A DNA stretch of 64,000 bases. It comes from Pseudopyrenochaeta lycopersici. Lineage: Eukaryota > Ascomycota > Dothideomycetes > Pleosporales > Pseudopyrenochaetaceae. The notes below the pieces were generated by a model. That model searched no databases. It saw only the letters and a program-made list of their open reading frames with translations, and had not been told where the DNA came from. Of this stretch, positions 46,201 through 57,720 are shown piece by piece (position 1 is the first letter of the stretch; each line of letters begins with the position of its first letter). Location: assembly GCA_003313425.1 (NCBI GenBank), contig NHZP01000009.1, positions 310,001 to 374,000 of the forward strand, read 5' to 3'. Position numbers and translations under genes: made by a program.

Positions 46201-49200
46201 GTTCTCGTGCCACATTTGCAGTTCGCGCAGTATCTCGCTTAAGAAGCGACCGAAAGTCCTTGATTCTTCTTCAGTATACATGCTGATGATGCATGTGAGC
46301 TTGTTGCTGTTGAAAAGGAGATCCAGTAGCTTGATAGTACGGAATCCAGGAACGCCAGACTTGTGCATAAATTTTAGCATCGAAGACGCAAATTGGGCAT
46401 CCTCCAGAGACAAGCGGCTGCGGGGAATGAAACAGTCCTGGAGGAGGGCGTTGTGTAGTGCGTCGGACCGTGAATCGACCATGGGGATGCCGTCAAACCA
46501 TCGCCGCATCTCGACACGCAAACTGTCTTGGGTTGCAGCGTTCGCTCTCGTAACAGTCTGTTGCTCTTCCTTCAACTTTGCAATCTCGACTTTAGCCCGA
46601 CGTGTCTCTTCCGTGTCTTTCCTTGGAATGTTGGGTTTATAGCTGCGACGCTCAGGGATAGGGGGAGGCAACTGTCGCTCGAAGTATCCAATCGTATCCC
46701 GATATTGTTGATTAATGCCGTTCTCATCAACATCTGGTAGCGAGAGTTGCCAGAAGGTCACATAAAAAGATAGACAGGGGTGTCCAGCGAAAGTGTCCGG
46801 TAACGACCTTCGGAGTTGATCCGCCAAATTCTCAATCTCAGGGTTTGGCACATCCGGTAATGAACGCTCTACCTCGGAACTTAAAGCGGGGGTAGACGAG
46901 CTTTCTCCTTTCGTGATAATGTCCGTGAGTTGAGTGGATTCTTTCATCTCAACATCTTGGATCGTCGTTGTTGCATCTCTTCTCCCGGCCTCAGACAACG
47001 ATCCATTAACAGAGGATGTCTCGTCGATGCCACTCATGGAAGTATCGCCGTTAATCGGAGTTTCAGTCTTGATGAGCTTACTTTGTTGTTCGACTCTGAA
47101 GGCCTTGGCTTTCGCTGCTATGCTTCCACGAGCGACAGTAAAGGCGACATCTGGCTCTATGCAGAAGTCGGACATCATCGCGATTAAAGAAGGGAAGAGA
47201 ATATCGAAATCGTCTGCAGAGAGATATGCCCGAAGAAGCTCCAGGTACTGAATGAGGTTAGAGCGCAATTTGTCTACGTTGAACAGTACCACCTTGTCTG
47301 GAGTATCTTGTTGGTCGTCGCGATGAACATATGCCTCCACATGCTGTGCAAGTGCAATGAGGATCTGTGGCGCCAGACCTGTATCTTTCAGGCATCTAAC
47401 CAGGCGTCTTGCAGAGGAACCAGCCTGGTGGCGATGGTCCGCAAGATGGTGCTGCAAAGTAAAGGTGCGAAGAACAGGCCCAGCACACAGTGCCAGTGTC
47501 ATCGCCTCAGATACAGATCCACTCAGACTGATGCCGCCCATGGACTTGATCATCTGCTCGAGGACGTCGAGCATATACAATTCACCTTCTGTACGCAGAA
47601 GTTGATTGGTAGTGAATTGTAACACGGGAATTGGGTCCATGAGGTGATACTTCTGGTAAGCCTTGCCAACAAATGAAGCAATGTTTTTAAGCCATCCGGC
47701 TGATAACATGCCGTCGTCTTGGGTCGACCCTTTGTCCGGATTGAGAAAGAATCTTACCAAGGTCCAAGTCAAACAATCGTATCCAAGCAAGGTTAGGTAT
47801 CGACTACATTCAACAAGAGCGTCGATCATATTGGGGTAGGCGACTAGTTGTTTGACTGTCATCTGGAAGACGATGCCAGGGCTGGAATATGATACTTTGG
47901 CTATCTTTCTGCCATACTCCTTCGTGTTTGTAGCGGAAATGCGGGAGAGCTCATACTTTGTCCTGCTTTGCACTTCTGCGAAGGCAGCTCGTATTGCTGG
48001 CTTACCAGCGGAGAACCATTGCTGGTAGATGTTATATCTGGTGGCTGTATCGAACTGCTTAAAGAGATCCCAAACTTCGTTTATGATGCCCGGATTCCGG
48101 CCCGTGAACGAGAGTGCGGGTGCTATAAAGGTGGCAGAGAAATTGATCCAGCGCTTTCGATTTGCGACTGATGTATCGTCGATCAGACTCTTCTTGCCAA
48201 TGCGCACAATCTTCGTTAAAAGAACAATGTCCTGGCCGCATTCTGGTCCCACTAAGCCGAGAAGAGAGTTGCAAAGCTTGATAACATCATCCACCTCTTG
48301 GCAGACAGGAACATTGTCTACCCAGTCCTCCCAATAAAACTTGTAGTCGATTCCATCGCCGGCATCTCTCTCGTCTGGCTTAGCCCACCGGAGCGTCCGT
48401 CGAGGGATATAATCGCTTGGCCTGGAGGCTGTCCGGAGACCAGCACCTTTCGTAAGAATGGGTATGGGTTCGGAGGGGGCAGGCTTCGCTGTCTCATAGA
48501 CCTTGCTGAGCGAATGATGAGCCACTCGAAAGATGAGTTTCAGCAATTCGGGATAAGCATCAAGCATCCAGGAATGGCGTCCAAGAATGAACAATGCTTC
48601 TGGTAGGGCGCCAATACAGAGCAAGCTTTTGAGAAGCTGAAACTTTTGGTCTGCAGGTTCAGGAAGTGCCTTCTTCTTATCGGGAATATCGTCGGTTCTA
48701 GTGGGTGTGCTCCGTTCTGATTCCGACTTCGATTTGGTTTCAGCATCCCGTATGCGGGAAACAGCTGGTGGTAGTGTATCATCTGGTAATGCACCGGCCA
48801 TGGTCAGCGCATTAGCGGCACCACCTTTATCTCTCTGTTCCTTCTCCTTCTTTGCCTTCAAAAGCTTGTCCTTGTGTGCAGACATATCCTCCTCCAATGG
48901 GTACAAATGTGGATAGAGATCCAATATAGAAATGAACCCAATCTTGATTAGAAGGGCGGCAAGATAGATGAGATTGTCTGGAAGAAAATCGGAAGAATCG
49001 CGTGTATCGGAAGCATAGAAACGAAGCTTGAAACCAAGAAGTTGGGCGGCAACGTCATTGCCCGGCGGAGGAAGGGTTCTGGTCTGTTCCATCCATTCAT
49101 CTGCCCATTTCCGAGCGGCTTGCTGTTTGGATAGCGGTGCACCTTCTGCGGGCATTGTCTGGTCTGGTTGCCGATTGTTTGCAATTATGCGGGTACCACC

Positions 49201-50451
49201 GAGTTCAAAGAAGGCTTCGATGCCAGAGCGATCCCCAAGCTCTCCTACGCGCTGCCAGAACTTCCGGTCCCGCCGCTCTCGCAATTGCAATTGCTCATCC
49301 CTCTCTTGATCGGAATAATGCCACAAGGGTGATTCAGGTTGTGCCCATTTGGGCAGGGCCGAAACATCTGCGCCTTCCCACTCGATTCCCTCGAGGCCAC
49401 GCAGCTCTGGCCACCATGAACTTGACCGCAGTAATTTGACAAAGAACCTTCCATGCTTCACCAAAAGGTTCGCGAAGACGTCTAAGGTTACATCAAGTAC
49501 CCTACCAATATCTAAATCAAATGCACCGATAAGAGCATTGACTCGCTGATACGTCTCGCTCACGACTTCCTGGGTGGGCGGTTGGCTGTTGACCGTTGTG
49601 AAGTATTCTGTCATGAGTTTCGAATAGCCCTCTGTCTCTTCGCGAAGAAGGTTGTAGTTTGATTGGCGGTATAACGCGTGGGTTGCTTTACGTACAGCCA
49701 TCTTGCCGAAACTGTCCCGAACCAAACCCAGCGAAGTCAGAAGCTCGTTTTCGAGCTCGGTGCGCATCCGGGAGACGTCGATGTCTGTCGCGACAAGCAT
49801 CTGCCGCACCAGCGCTCGTTTCTCTTTGTCTTGTGTCAACGAGCTCAGTGTATCGAGGAAGGTGGACACAGGGTCCGCCAGGTTGTCCGCAGGCGCAGCG
49901 ACAATGTCTCGTACTATGGAGCCTAGCACTCCCGAATCCATCAAGCGGTCAATGGCCGCCTCGATGATCTCGTGGAATATGACAGAAAGTGTGAGGATAT
50001 CGCCATTGCGCTGGGCTGCGCGAGCGGCCTGCACCACGGCATCCCGTGCCTCGGCGTTCCAGTGGGCGATTCGCGCTAATGTAAGGTATTCATTACTCTC
50101 TGGGACTTCGCGAGGACTTGAGAGTATCGAAGGCTGCTCGGAGGGTGGCGCGGGGGTCGATGGAGTGGGCGGTGCTGGCCTGTTCAGTGAAAATGCGTTC
50201 ACAGGCGGGGACATAGCCATGGGAGATGCGTGTGAGACATTGGGGCTTTGGGGCACGCTGGAGCCACCACGCCCGCTATTTCTGCTTTGACGCCTACTGC
50301 CACTACCACCGCCGGCGCGAGGACTGTTGGCCTGCTGGTGCGCATTCGCGAGCGCAAGGTTCTGAGGGCGATGGGGCGACGGTCGGGAACTACGGTCATC
50401 ATCCTGGGAGTAGGTGCGATCAGGTCGCTTCCGCTTTGGGCCTGGAGCCAT
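43204..50451 (-). CDS. THO2: THO complex subunit 2 (Tho2)
   Basis: Predicted 2380-residue scaffold of the THO complex, which couples transcription elongation to mRNA export and limits R-loops in the nucleus. Exons are 50451-45808, 45757-45633 and 45577-43204 (introns 50 and 55 nt). The N-terminus MAPGPKRKRPDRTYS is basic. Helical repeats of the Tho2 N-terminal part follow from residue about 130 (YLTLARIAHWNAEARDAV). The middle block contains PRRTLRWAKPDERDAGDG, ECGQDIVLLTKIVRIGKKSL and YNIYQQWFSAGKPAIRAAF. The C-terminal Tho2 domain runs over SLPDTFAGHPCLSFYVTFWQ, CFIPRSRLSLEDAQFASSML and QSILGGFNKTEKFWQKEHE. The last 790 residues are a disordered tail that turns into repeated Arg-Asp, Arg-Glu and Arg-Ser dipeptides and ends KRRR. 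Large introns are absent despite the 7-kb length. Confidence 0.95.
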
Positions 50452-51029
50452 AATGGTACCCTCTTAGAATCGAGAGACCGGCGGGTGTTGAAGACTGATG
50501 CGATGTGTGCGGAGCATGCAAGAGACTGGTGAGGATGGTCAACGGCTCGTGGCGGTAGCTCGCTGGGATGGGTTGGATAAGAATCGGAACGAAAGAAGAC
50601 CCCGCGATCTAATGGAGTCGACAACGGACAGATGGCGCGATGTCGCGTTGTGGTGGGCGCGGTTGATCGAGGTGAAGCGTGTCTCGAATCTGAGGCTCAA
50701 GAGCTTGAGCTAGCGACGCCGACTGCCAAGACACAGCGGTCCATGCACTTGCGAATCGACATTCACTTGCGGTTCAGAGCGGCAGGTCCATGGGCTTGAC
50801 TCAATCGTCAGCACCAGCATACACTATAATAGACATCGCCGCACGGGGTTGAACAGAAGATCAGAATTTGAAAGAGCACCACGAGGCAAGATGTTCAGGA
50901 AATTGAGTCACGCATAGGTAGGTGGGCAAAAGAGATCGATTGCCTTATCACCACTTGCAAAGCTATCCAAGGTCTCAATACAAAACGAGCGACCAGACCT
51001 GAACCCACCACTACTCGGCTCCAATAGAT
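50452..51029. other. Intergenic region THO2/ALAS
   Basis: About 580 bases, holding the THO2 promoter and the ALAS 3' end. No other feature seen. Confidence 0.5.
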
Positions 51030-52993
51030 CTAAGCCGCAGCAGCAACAGCCTGGGCTGTCACCTTACGCTCCTTATCTAGCACAGCTTCCAAGACAGCTG
51101 TGGCGCCGTGGCCTGCCTTGATCTCTTTCAAAACAGCATCGACCTCCAATTGCTCGTCCGTCCAAAGAGGGGCTTCATCCTCCTTTCCGGTCTCACCAAC
51201 GCCAATGAAACCACCCTCGGCAGCCCACTCACTGGTGCGCTTAATACCGAGCTGCTTCCAGACAGCATCGAAAGCGTTAACGAGGTGCTCACGGTACTCA
51301 CGCACGTGCCCTGGAGTAGGCGTAATACGAAGGCGTTCCTGACCAACAGGGACTGTGGGATAATTGATGGCCTGGACGTAGATACCCCAATCTTCGAGAA
51401 GCAGATCGGAAGCCTTCTTGGCAATCTCTGCATTTCCGACCAGAACTGGCACAATGTGACTGGGATTTGGGATGACTGGGATGTCCTTGGCGTCAAGGGC
51501 GTCCTTTACTGCGCGGGTATGTAGTTGCTGCAGGCGCCTGTCCCCCTGGTAATTAGATTGATACTCAATGGCAGCCTTGGCGCCTGCCATTGTTGCAGGG
51601 GGCAGGGAGGTGGTGAAAATGAAGCCAGGAGCGAGTGACCTAATTGTGTCAACAAGCTTGGCGGAGCCAGCAATGTACCCACCAACACAGCCATATGCCT
51701 TTCCAAGGGTCCCTGTGATGATGTCTACACGATCCTGAACGGTTCCTTGAGGCCTTCCAGCTTTGTGTGCTTCGTAGTCGAGATGTTCAGCCACGCCAGC
51801 ACCATGTGGTCCATACATGCCCACAGCATGTACTTCGTCCAAAAAGGTAATCGCACCGTACTTCTCTGCAAGATCGCAAATCTCTTCAATAGGCCCGATG
51901 GACCCACACATACTGTACACACTTTCAAAAGCGATGATCTTGGGATACTCGGAAGGAATTGACTGAAGTTTTGCCTCAAGGTCGGCCACATCGTTATGCT
52001 TGAATACCATCTTCTTCGCACCAGAGTGACGAATACCCTGGATCATCGAGGCGTGATTCAAGCTGTCCGAGAGGATCACGCAGTTAGGCAACTTGCTGCC
52101 GAGAGTTGCGAGGGTAGCATCATTGGCGACGTAACACGAGGAAAAAACCAGTGCCGCCTCTTTCGCGTGAAGCTTCGCAATGGTGTCCTCCAACGCCACC
52201 GCATGCTGATTGTGACCGGAGATGTTCCTAGTTCCTCCAGCACCAGCCCCGTAGTTGTCGAGGGTCTCGTGCATAGACTTGAGTACATGCGAATTGCGGC
52301 CCATGCCAAGGTAGTCGTTGGAGCACCATACGGTCACCTTGTCTTCCTTGGACTCCTTGTGGGCACGAGGAAACTCTTTGGCCAGGCGGTTGATGTTGTT
52401 GAAGTAGCGGTACGATTTGTCCTTGTGCTTCTTGTCCAACTCGTTGTGGTAAAATCCCTCGTAGTCAAACTTAAGGGCTTGCGGAGCAGGCGGAGCACCA
52501 ATATGAGTAGTTTTGGCAATCGCAGGCTTCTGCGCTGCGTGCGGGAATGGTATGGGGTCTACATATTGGTTAGTAGACCAATCATTTCAACTATGTCGTG
52601 GCCTCGGAACAAAGAGTGTGGATGATGCAATAAGTTCAGAGTTATCGGAAACTGTGACCTACCCTGCTTGCCTCTCAAGTTTTCAACATCGACAGCATGG
52701 GCCTCCTTAGGGGTGGAAGTGTGCAATTTAGCACGGTTGACGCGGGAGTGATATGCGCGCACACCGCCAAAGGCACCGGCGAGGGCGCTATTGCCCATGC
52801 GAGCGCTCTGCACGGCAAGAGCCTTTCCCATGATCGGGCAGCGACGGCCGAGTACCTGGAGGTTCGACATGCTCCCAGCGCCTGGAGAGACATCGTGACC
52901 GCTGGCGGTCGTGGAGAGCGAGCGGAGCGTGGCGGGGGACGTCTTCGAGAGGAACGGGCACATGGACCTCGACTGGCGCAAAAGAGCCTCCAT
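51030..52993 (-). CDS. hemA: 5-aminolevulinate synthase, mitochondrial
   Basis: Predicted 619-residue PLP enzyme that condenses glycine and succinyl-CoA, the first step of heme synthesis, in the mitochondrial matrix. Exons are 52993-52663 and 52558-51030; the 104-nt intron has a CTACTAAC branch site. The leader [20 protein letters not shown] is the usual fungal ALAS presequence, so the ATG at 52993 is preferred over 52870. Two heme-regulatory Cys-Pro motifs occur: Cys12-Pro (SMCPFL) and Cys52-Pro (RRCPIMG). These are known to slow import or activity when heme is plentiful. The catalytic core begins [20 protein letters not shown]. It contains [34 protein letters not shown], and the PLP lysine in [10 protein letters not shown] candidate CBC:HapX site lies about 207-226 bases upstream. 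Confidence 0.96.
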
Positions 52994-54183
52994 GGGGGTC
53001 AATTACACGGTGCGTATATGTCTGGGGCTGGTCCTGCAGTAGGCAGATGTGAAAAGTCAGAGCAACGTAGAAAGGCGAGGGAGCGGGAGGATGACTGCAA
53101 ATCGTGTTCAGAGACGGACAGAATTCATTCATATGCGGAACGAAATCGAGAGCTAAGCAGGAATAGCTCCGTAGACTAGGATGCCGCTCATCGGCATCAA
53201 ATAGATGCTTTGTGATTGGCCATACGCAGTTAACATGCCGACGCCAGGTTAATAATGGTTGATTGCTTTGACGGTTCATGGCTCTGCAACATCCGCGAGA
53301 AGGCGTACCCAAGGGCCTCCGTCTCCGGTTGTAGAAACAAAGAGTGGCTACCAACCTATCAGACGCTGGACGATTGAGCCCATGTCCTTCAGCATCACCA
53401 CGTTCTCAGCTGGCACCGTCTTCGGTTTCGGCGCATGGGTATCGAGGCCTGACACTGCGTCAAACTTTGGTCATTAATTATATTGGTGCAGTTCACATTG
53501 CCGCTTGACAGCCGAAAACCGGGGACGCAACCAACGCAGATCGGAAACAACGCCATCCGTGACCGCACCGCTGATCTTTCAACACACTATGAACAATCGG
53601 TTGTCTTACGGCGAGACTAAGCAAATTACCAGAAGCGCGTAACCTATAGAATCAAAAGCCGGAACTTGTCCTCATTTGCACAGTAACATCTGTATTGATC
53701 ATCGTAACTTGTTGTTGCTATATGAAGCATTCGGCAAGTAAAGGCTACTACATTGCCGAGGCATACTTATTCATTACGGCGCCGTCAACTTCAAGTCGGC
53801 ATCTTCATTTTACATCTCCTGGCATGAGCGGGGGCTACTGACAACACGTGAGCTACACTGGAGGCATTCGCAGGAGATTGTCACGTTCGCCTAATCATTG
53901 CTGAAGTTAGAGATTTATAGTTCAGTACGTGACTGTCTGACGATGCAACGACTATGAGCGGTAGCCACGCCCACACGCAAGAAGACTCTATGGCCATGCG
54001 AAGATTTGATGCAGAAGCGAGCTAGTGTTGGTTGTATGCCTGTTTCTTTGGGAGCTAGAAATCATAGGTTTTGGTTTAGACAACTCCACCGCAGCACGCT
54101 ATGGTCGTTGGTTTGCAATGTCCCAACACTCGTTTTTAATCAAGAATGATTGCGGAACTCTGCTACAAACCCTTTGGTATGTG
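52994..54183. other. Promoter region of ALAS and 3' flank of next gene
   Basis: 1.2 kb upstream of the ALAS start. Apart from the CCAAT-containing motif at 53200-53219 no regulatory site or gene was recognised. Confidence 0.5.
53200..53219 (-). promoter_or_regulatory. Candidate CBC:HapX bipartite site upstream of ALAS
   Basis: On the minus strand, CCAAT (53219-53215) is followed after exactly 12 bases by ATT (53202-53200). This matches the bipartite motif CSAAT-N12-RWT described for joint binding of the CCAAT complex and HapX in Aspergillus. The CCAAT is in the strong context GCCAATCA. It sits 207-226 bases before the ALAS start codon. A chance match at a given CCAAT is about one in sixteen, so this is suggestive only. 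Confidence 0.45.
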
Positions 54184-55725
54184 CTAAATGCTCGTCCGCT
54201 GCGTAGCTGGCCTATGTGTTGGCCCTTCGTCATCATCCGAAATCTCAATAACCTCAGCTTGAGACGGTCGCTCTGGATGTCTCATAGCCTCCACACTGAA
54301 CGTCGTTGACATAATAGTGCTGAGGTAGCCACGGAATGTGGTTGGATCAGGAGAGCCTTCTTTCAGGCATTGTTGGAGCTCTTCCAGGTGCGACTGGGAG
54401 GGCTCTTTCCGGAAGTAATTATCACAAAACCACCACGACAGGAACAGCCTGGTGAAAATCAAAGACTTGGATAAATCCCGCGGCTGAATGCCTTGCAGCT
54501 TCGACTCGCCCTTTGATAGCATTTCTATGCAAGCCGCAATATCCTTGGACATGTTCACCTTGCCCACATGTCCTAGTTGGGTACGGATTAGCTCTCGATG
54601 CTCAGTCTTCATCTCGTTGACAGCTTTGGAAACAATTCGTTTGCGGTCTTGCCTATCGACCAAATTAGACCATCTCCAACTTTGCACCGAAGCGATTGAA
54701 GCGTTCTCGGGCTCATCATTTTGGCTCAGTTTGGAGCCCGAAAGCTCTTCACAGTTCACTAAATACGGTACCACATGGGTGTTTAATGACGAATCAATAT
54801 GATCGGCAATGGAAAAATCCAGTGCATCGGTCCGATGGGGAGTATTTGAGTGATCTTCACGCATGTTCGTTGTAGGTAGTGTGGAATGGTCGATGTCCTC
54901 TTCTGCCCCAGATGATTCTGGTGGCGAACCCAGGTCGACAATTTGATTGTCGGGAATCTCTTCGCTGTTACTCACAGGCTCTAACCCGTAAATTGAGGAT
55001 AACCACCGTGCCAGCTCCATCGAGTCAACTGTGACCTCAAGATTGTTACACTGGCGGCGCACCTGGCTTGCGTTACTCCCAGGAAACTTCAGAATCTCGT
55101 CACAAAGTGTGTCTAGCCGATGGCTGTAGTAGGCCAAGTCCACCTCGTATTTCTTCACAAGTTGCTGTCTTTGCCCTGCAGCTTCTGCCTTCTCCCACAT
55201 AGCCTCCAGATCATATTTGAGTTCTTCGCCTTTGACTACTCCCTTGTTGGGCGTCCATGAATCAGTGTAGAACTCGATGCGTTCATTGATAATCTTCACA
55301 ATGTGGTCAGAAGTCAGCTTGCTCTGACCTTGCATTTGTTCTTCCAAATTTTCGTCATAGTCAGGTGCATCGGGTGTAGCTTCTTCGGTAGTTGCCCCAG
55401 CCCCATACTGATCTTCTCTCTCGAACTCATCCAATTCTGCCAAGTCTATCTCTTCGTCACCATGAACCTCTTGCCACCGCAGCAAGTGATTCCAGAGGCT
55501 TTCTCCATCGGTCGCTCCTTTGGCGACAGGACGATCAAGCACCCGTGAGGCAGCTTCTGGCATTCTCTGGGTATCAGCGGGTAGTATTGCGTTCGTGACG
55601 TGAGATGCCTCTCTCTGCTTCTAGTCTGTCTCGTCAGCAAAAGTGACATCACTAGGGGTATCATTCAGATGTAAGAAAAACGTGTCGTTGAGATCCAATG
55701 ACTCAGGATTTGTACTGGCCGCCAT
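54184..55725 (-). CDS. Uncharacterised fungal protein, DUF7607-like
   Basis: The main frame, 55563-54184, encodes 459 residues with no known function. A central helical block, residues about 100-190 (LKYDLEAMWEKAEAAGQRQQ, YYSHRLDTLCDEILKF, and QVRRQCNNLEVTVDSMELA), resembles my memory of the fungal DUF7607 region, an assignment of modest certainty. The C-terminus VIEISDDDEGP is a SUMO-interaction-like motif, hinting at a nuclear role. Upstream in the same frame, an ATG at 55725 opens MAASTNPESLDLNDTFF, but a TAG stops it at 55621. An 81-nt intron from a weak GTCACT donor (55647-55567) would remove the stop and give 486 residues; otherwise translation begins at 55563. It is divergent from glutathione synthetase, 447 bases away. 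Confidence 0.7.
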
Positions 55726-56172
55726 TTGGGGGAAGTGTGGACGCGAGTGCACGTGTGAACGCGTCAAGGGGCGCCTCACCTGAGTCCCAGGATTGCAGAT
55801 CGACAGGGTCGTGTTGTTGGCAATATTGTTCTCAGTCTTGTCAAAGAAGCATTCGTAGGAGATGACCTTATTTGTTCGGCGACAATTCAAGTACGCTCGC
55901 CTAAGCTGGAAGCACGACTGGCTTTAGTTTTAGGCCAAGGTTGCCAGCGTGATGGCTTTGAGGATCATTTCAAAACTCGACTTTTGTTTGTCAAAGCACT
56001 GAGGCTATCGAAGGCCCACCTGAAAGTGGACTAGAATGATGGTACAGTTCGGCACTTGGTGGGGTAAATGAGGGAATCACTAGCGCGGGGAGCTTCTGTA
56101 ATACGGTAGTGCTTCCATCAATTTCTCAAGCACAAAGCACCTCATCAATAACGACAGAATATTTTAGCAAGC
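55726..56172. promoter_or_regulatory. Shared promoter region, DUF7607-like gene and GSH synthetase
   Basis: 447 bases between divergent start codons. No Yap1-type TTACTAA site, which often controls glutathione genes, was found by eye. Confidence 0.45.
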
Positions 56173-57720
56173 ATGGCCTCGATAGCACACGCAAGCTACC
56201 CTCCAGAGCTGACTCAACAAGAGAAACAATACCTCCTCACGAACCTCAAGGACTGGTCGATAGCCCATGGGTTAGCCGTCCGCCCTGCTCCATCCTTTCT
56301 CAAACCATCACAAGATCCTTCTGGTGTACTTGCCACGACGGCACCAGTCACGCTTTTTCCAAGCCTGTTCCCGCGGTCCTGTTTCAGAGAAGGCCTCGCC
56401 ATCCAAAAAGCTTACAATGAGCTCTACTCAGCCATAGCGAATGACGAGGCATGGCTTCAGAGCGTTGTTGAAGAGCTGCTCGACATCGACGACTTCGTCG
56501 CAAAGCTGTGGCAGACGCACCTAGAGGTGAAGAAATCAGGATATGTTCAAGATCTCTCGCTCGGACTGTTTCGATCGGACTACATGGTGCACCAAGACCC
56601 CTCACAGTCCGACTCTGTGCCCGGCTTGAAGCAGGTAGAGTTCAACACAATTGCATCTTCATTTGGCGGCTTGTCATCTCAAGTATCCGCTTTACACAGA
56701 CACTTACTCAAGATTGGTGCTTTTCCATCTATAAGCTCGTCCATCATCAAGGCTGAAGCGTTGCAACGAAGCAAGTCGGCTTCCTCCTTGGCAAAAGGCC
56801 TAGCTGCGGCACACAAAGCTTATGGACCTTCTCAGACAAATCATCCCTTGTGCGTGTTATTTATCGTTCAAGATCCGGAAAGAAATGTTTTTGATCAAAG
56901 GCACCTAGAGTTTTCGCTGCTGGAGGAGGATGGAGTTCGCTCTTTCCGCCTACCGTTTGGAGAGACGCTCTCTCATACCAAACTCGCTTCTGATCGAACC
57001 CTTCTTTATACGCCGCCAAGCTCACCTTCGACATTGTATGAGGTGACGACAATTTATTTCCGAGCAGGATACTCGCCTGATGATTACACCAAGGACGAAG
57101 ATTGGACTTCTCGGCTTCATCTCGAAATGAGCCGGGCCATAAAGTGTCCCAGCATTTTAACTCACCTGGCTGGCTGCAAGAAAGTGCAACAAGTCTTGGC
57201 TACACCACGCTCTCCACATCTGAAGCGTTTCCTCCACGACAAAGAGGTCGCAGATCGAGTGCTGGCGACCTTTGCCCCAATCTACCCGCTCGACGACAGC
57301 GAAGCAGGAAGGGAGGCAAGGAAGCTCGCCTTGGAATCCTCCTCGGCTGCGCGGTATGTTCTGAAACCTCAACGCGAGGGAGGTGGAAACAATATCTATC
57401 GAAAAGCCATCCCTCCATTCCTGGAGAAGCTCCCAGAGACACACTGGCCTGCATACATCTTGATGGAAATGATCGAGCCACCTCCGCTGAGAAATGCAAT
57501 CCTTCGCAATGGAGAGCTACAAGAAGGAGGAGTCATTTGCGAGTTAGGAGTGTATGGAGTATGTCTATGGAGAGGCGCAAATGGAAACGCACAGAAGGGC
57601 GAGATCTTGGAGAATTGGGAAGCGGGATACCTTCTTCGCACGAAAGGGGACCAAAGTGAAGAAGGAGGAGTAGCTGCAGGGTTTGGAGCGGTGGACAGTT
57701 GTTGCTTGGTAGACGGCTGA
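56173..57720 (+). CDS. GSH2: Glutathione synthetase
   Basis: Intronless, 515 residues, normal eukaryotic length. It joins gamma-glutamylcysteine and glycine with ATP in the second step of glutathione synthesis; cytosolic dimer of the ATP-grasp type. Visible family blocks: YPPELTQQEKQYLLTNLKDW at the start; TLFPSLFPRSCFREGLAIQK; LGLFRSDYMVH; the substrate-site VEFNTIASSFGGLSSQV; AVIKCPS-like AIKCPSILTHLAG; and the glycine-rich nucleotide loop KPQREGGGNN at residues 398-407. Then YILMEMIEPP, ELGVYGVCL, and the C-terminal LRTKGDQSEEGGVAAGFG, which closes over the active site. No frameshift or missing catalytic element was seen. The start ATG directly precedes the conserved N-terminal helix. Confidence 0.96.
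   Translation: MASIAHASYPPELTQQEKQYLLTNLKDWSIAHGLAVRPAPSFLKPSQDPSGVLATTAPVTLFPSLFPRSCFREGLAIQKAYNELYSAIANDEAWLQSVVEELLDIDDFVAKLWQTHLEVKKSGYVQDLSLGLFRSDYMVHQDPSQSDSVPGLKQVEFNTIASSFGGLSSQVSALHRHLLKIGAFPSISSSIIKAEALQRSKSASSLAKGLAAAHKAYGPSQTNHPLCVLFIVQDPERNVFDQRHLEFSLLEEDGVRSFRLPFGETLSHTKLASDRTLLYTPPSSPSTLYEVTTIYFRAGYSPDDYTKDEDWTSRLHLEMSRAIKCPSILTHLAGCKKVQQVLATPRSPHLKRFLHDKEVADRVLATFAPIYPLDDSEAGREARKLALESSSAARYVLKPQREGGGNNIYRKAIPPFLEKLPETHWPAYILMEMIEPPPLRNAILRNGELQEGGVICELGVYGVCLWRGANGNAQKGEILENWEAGYLLRTKGDQSEEGGVAAGFGAVDSCCLVDG

Noticed and set aside
52697..53179. Plus-strand frame of 160 codons over the ALAS 5' end
   Set aside because: Antisense to the ALAS presequence exon and promoter; no protein features.
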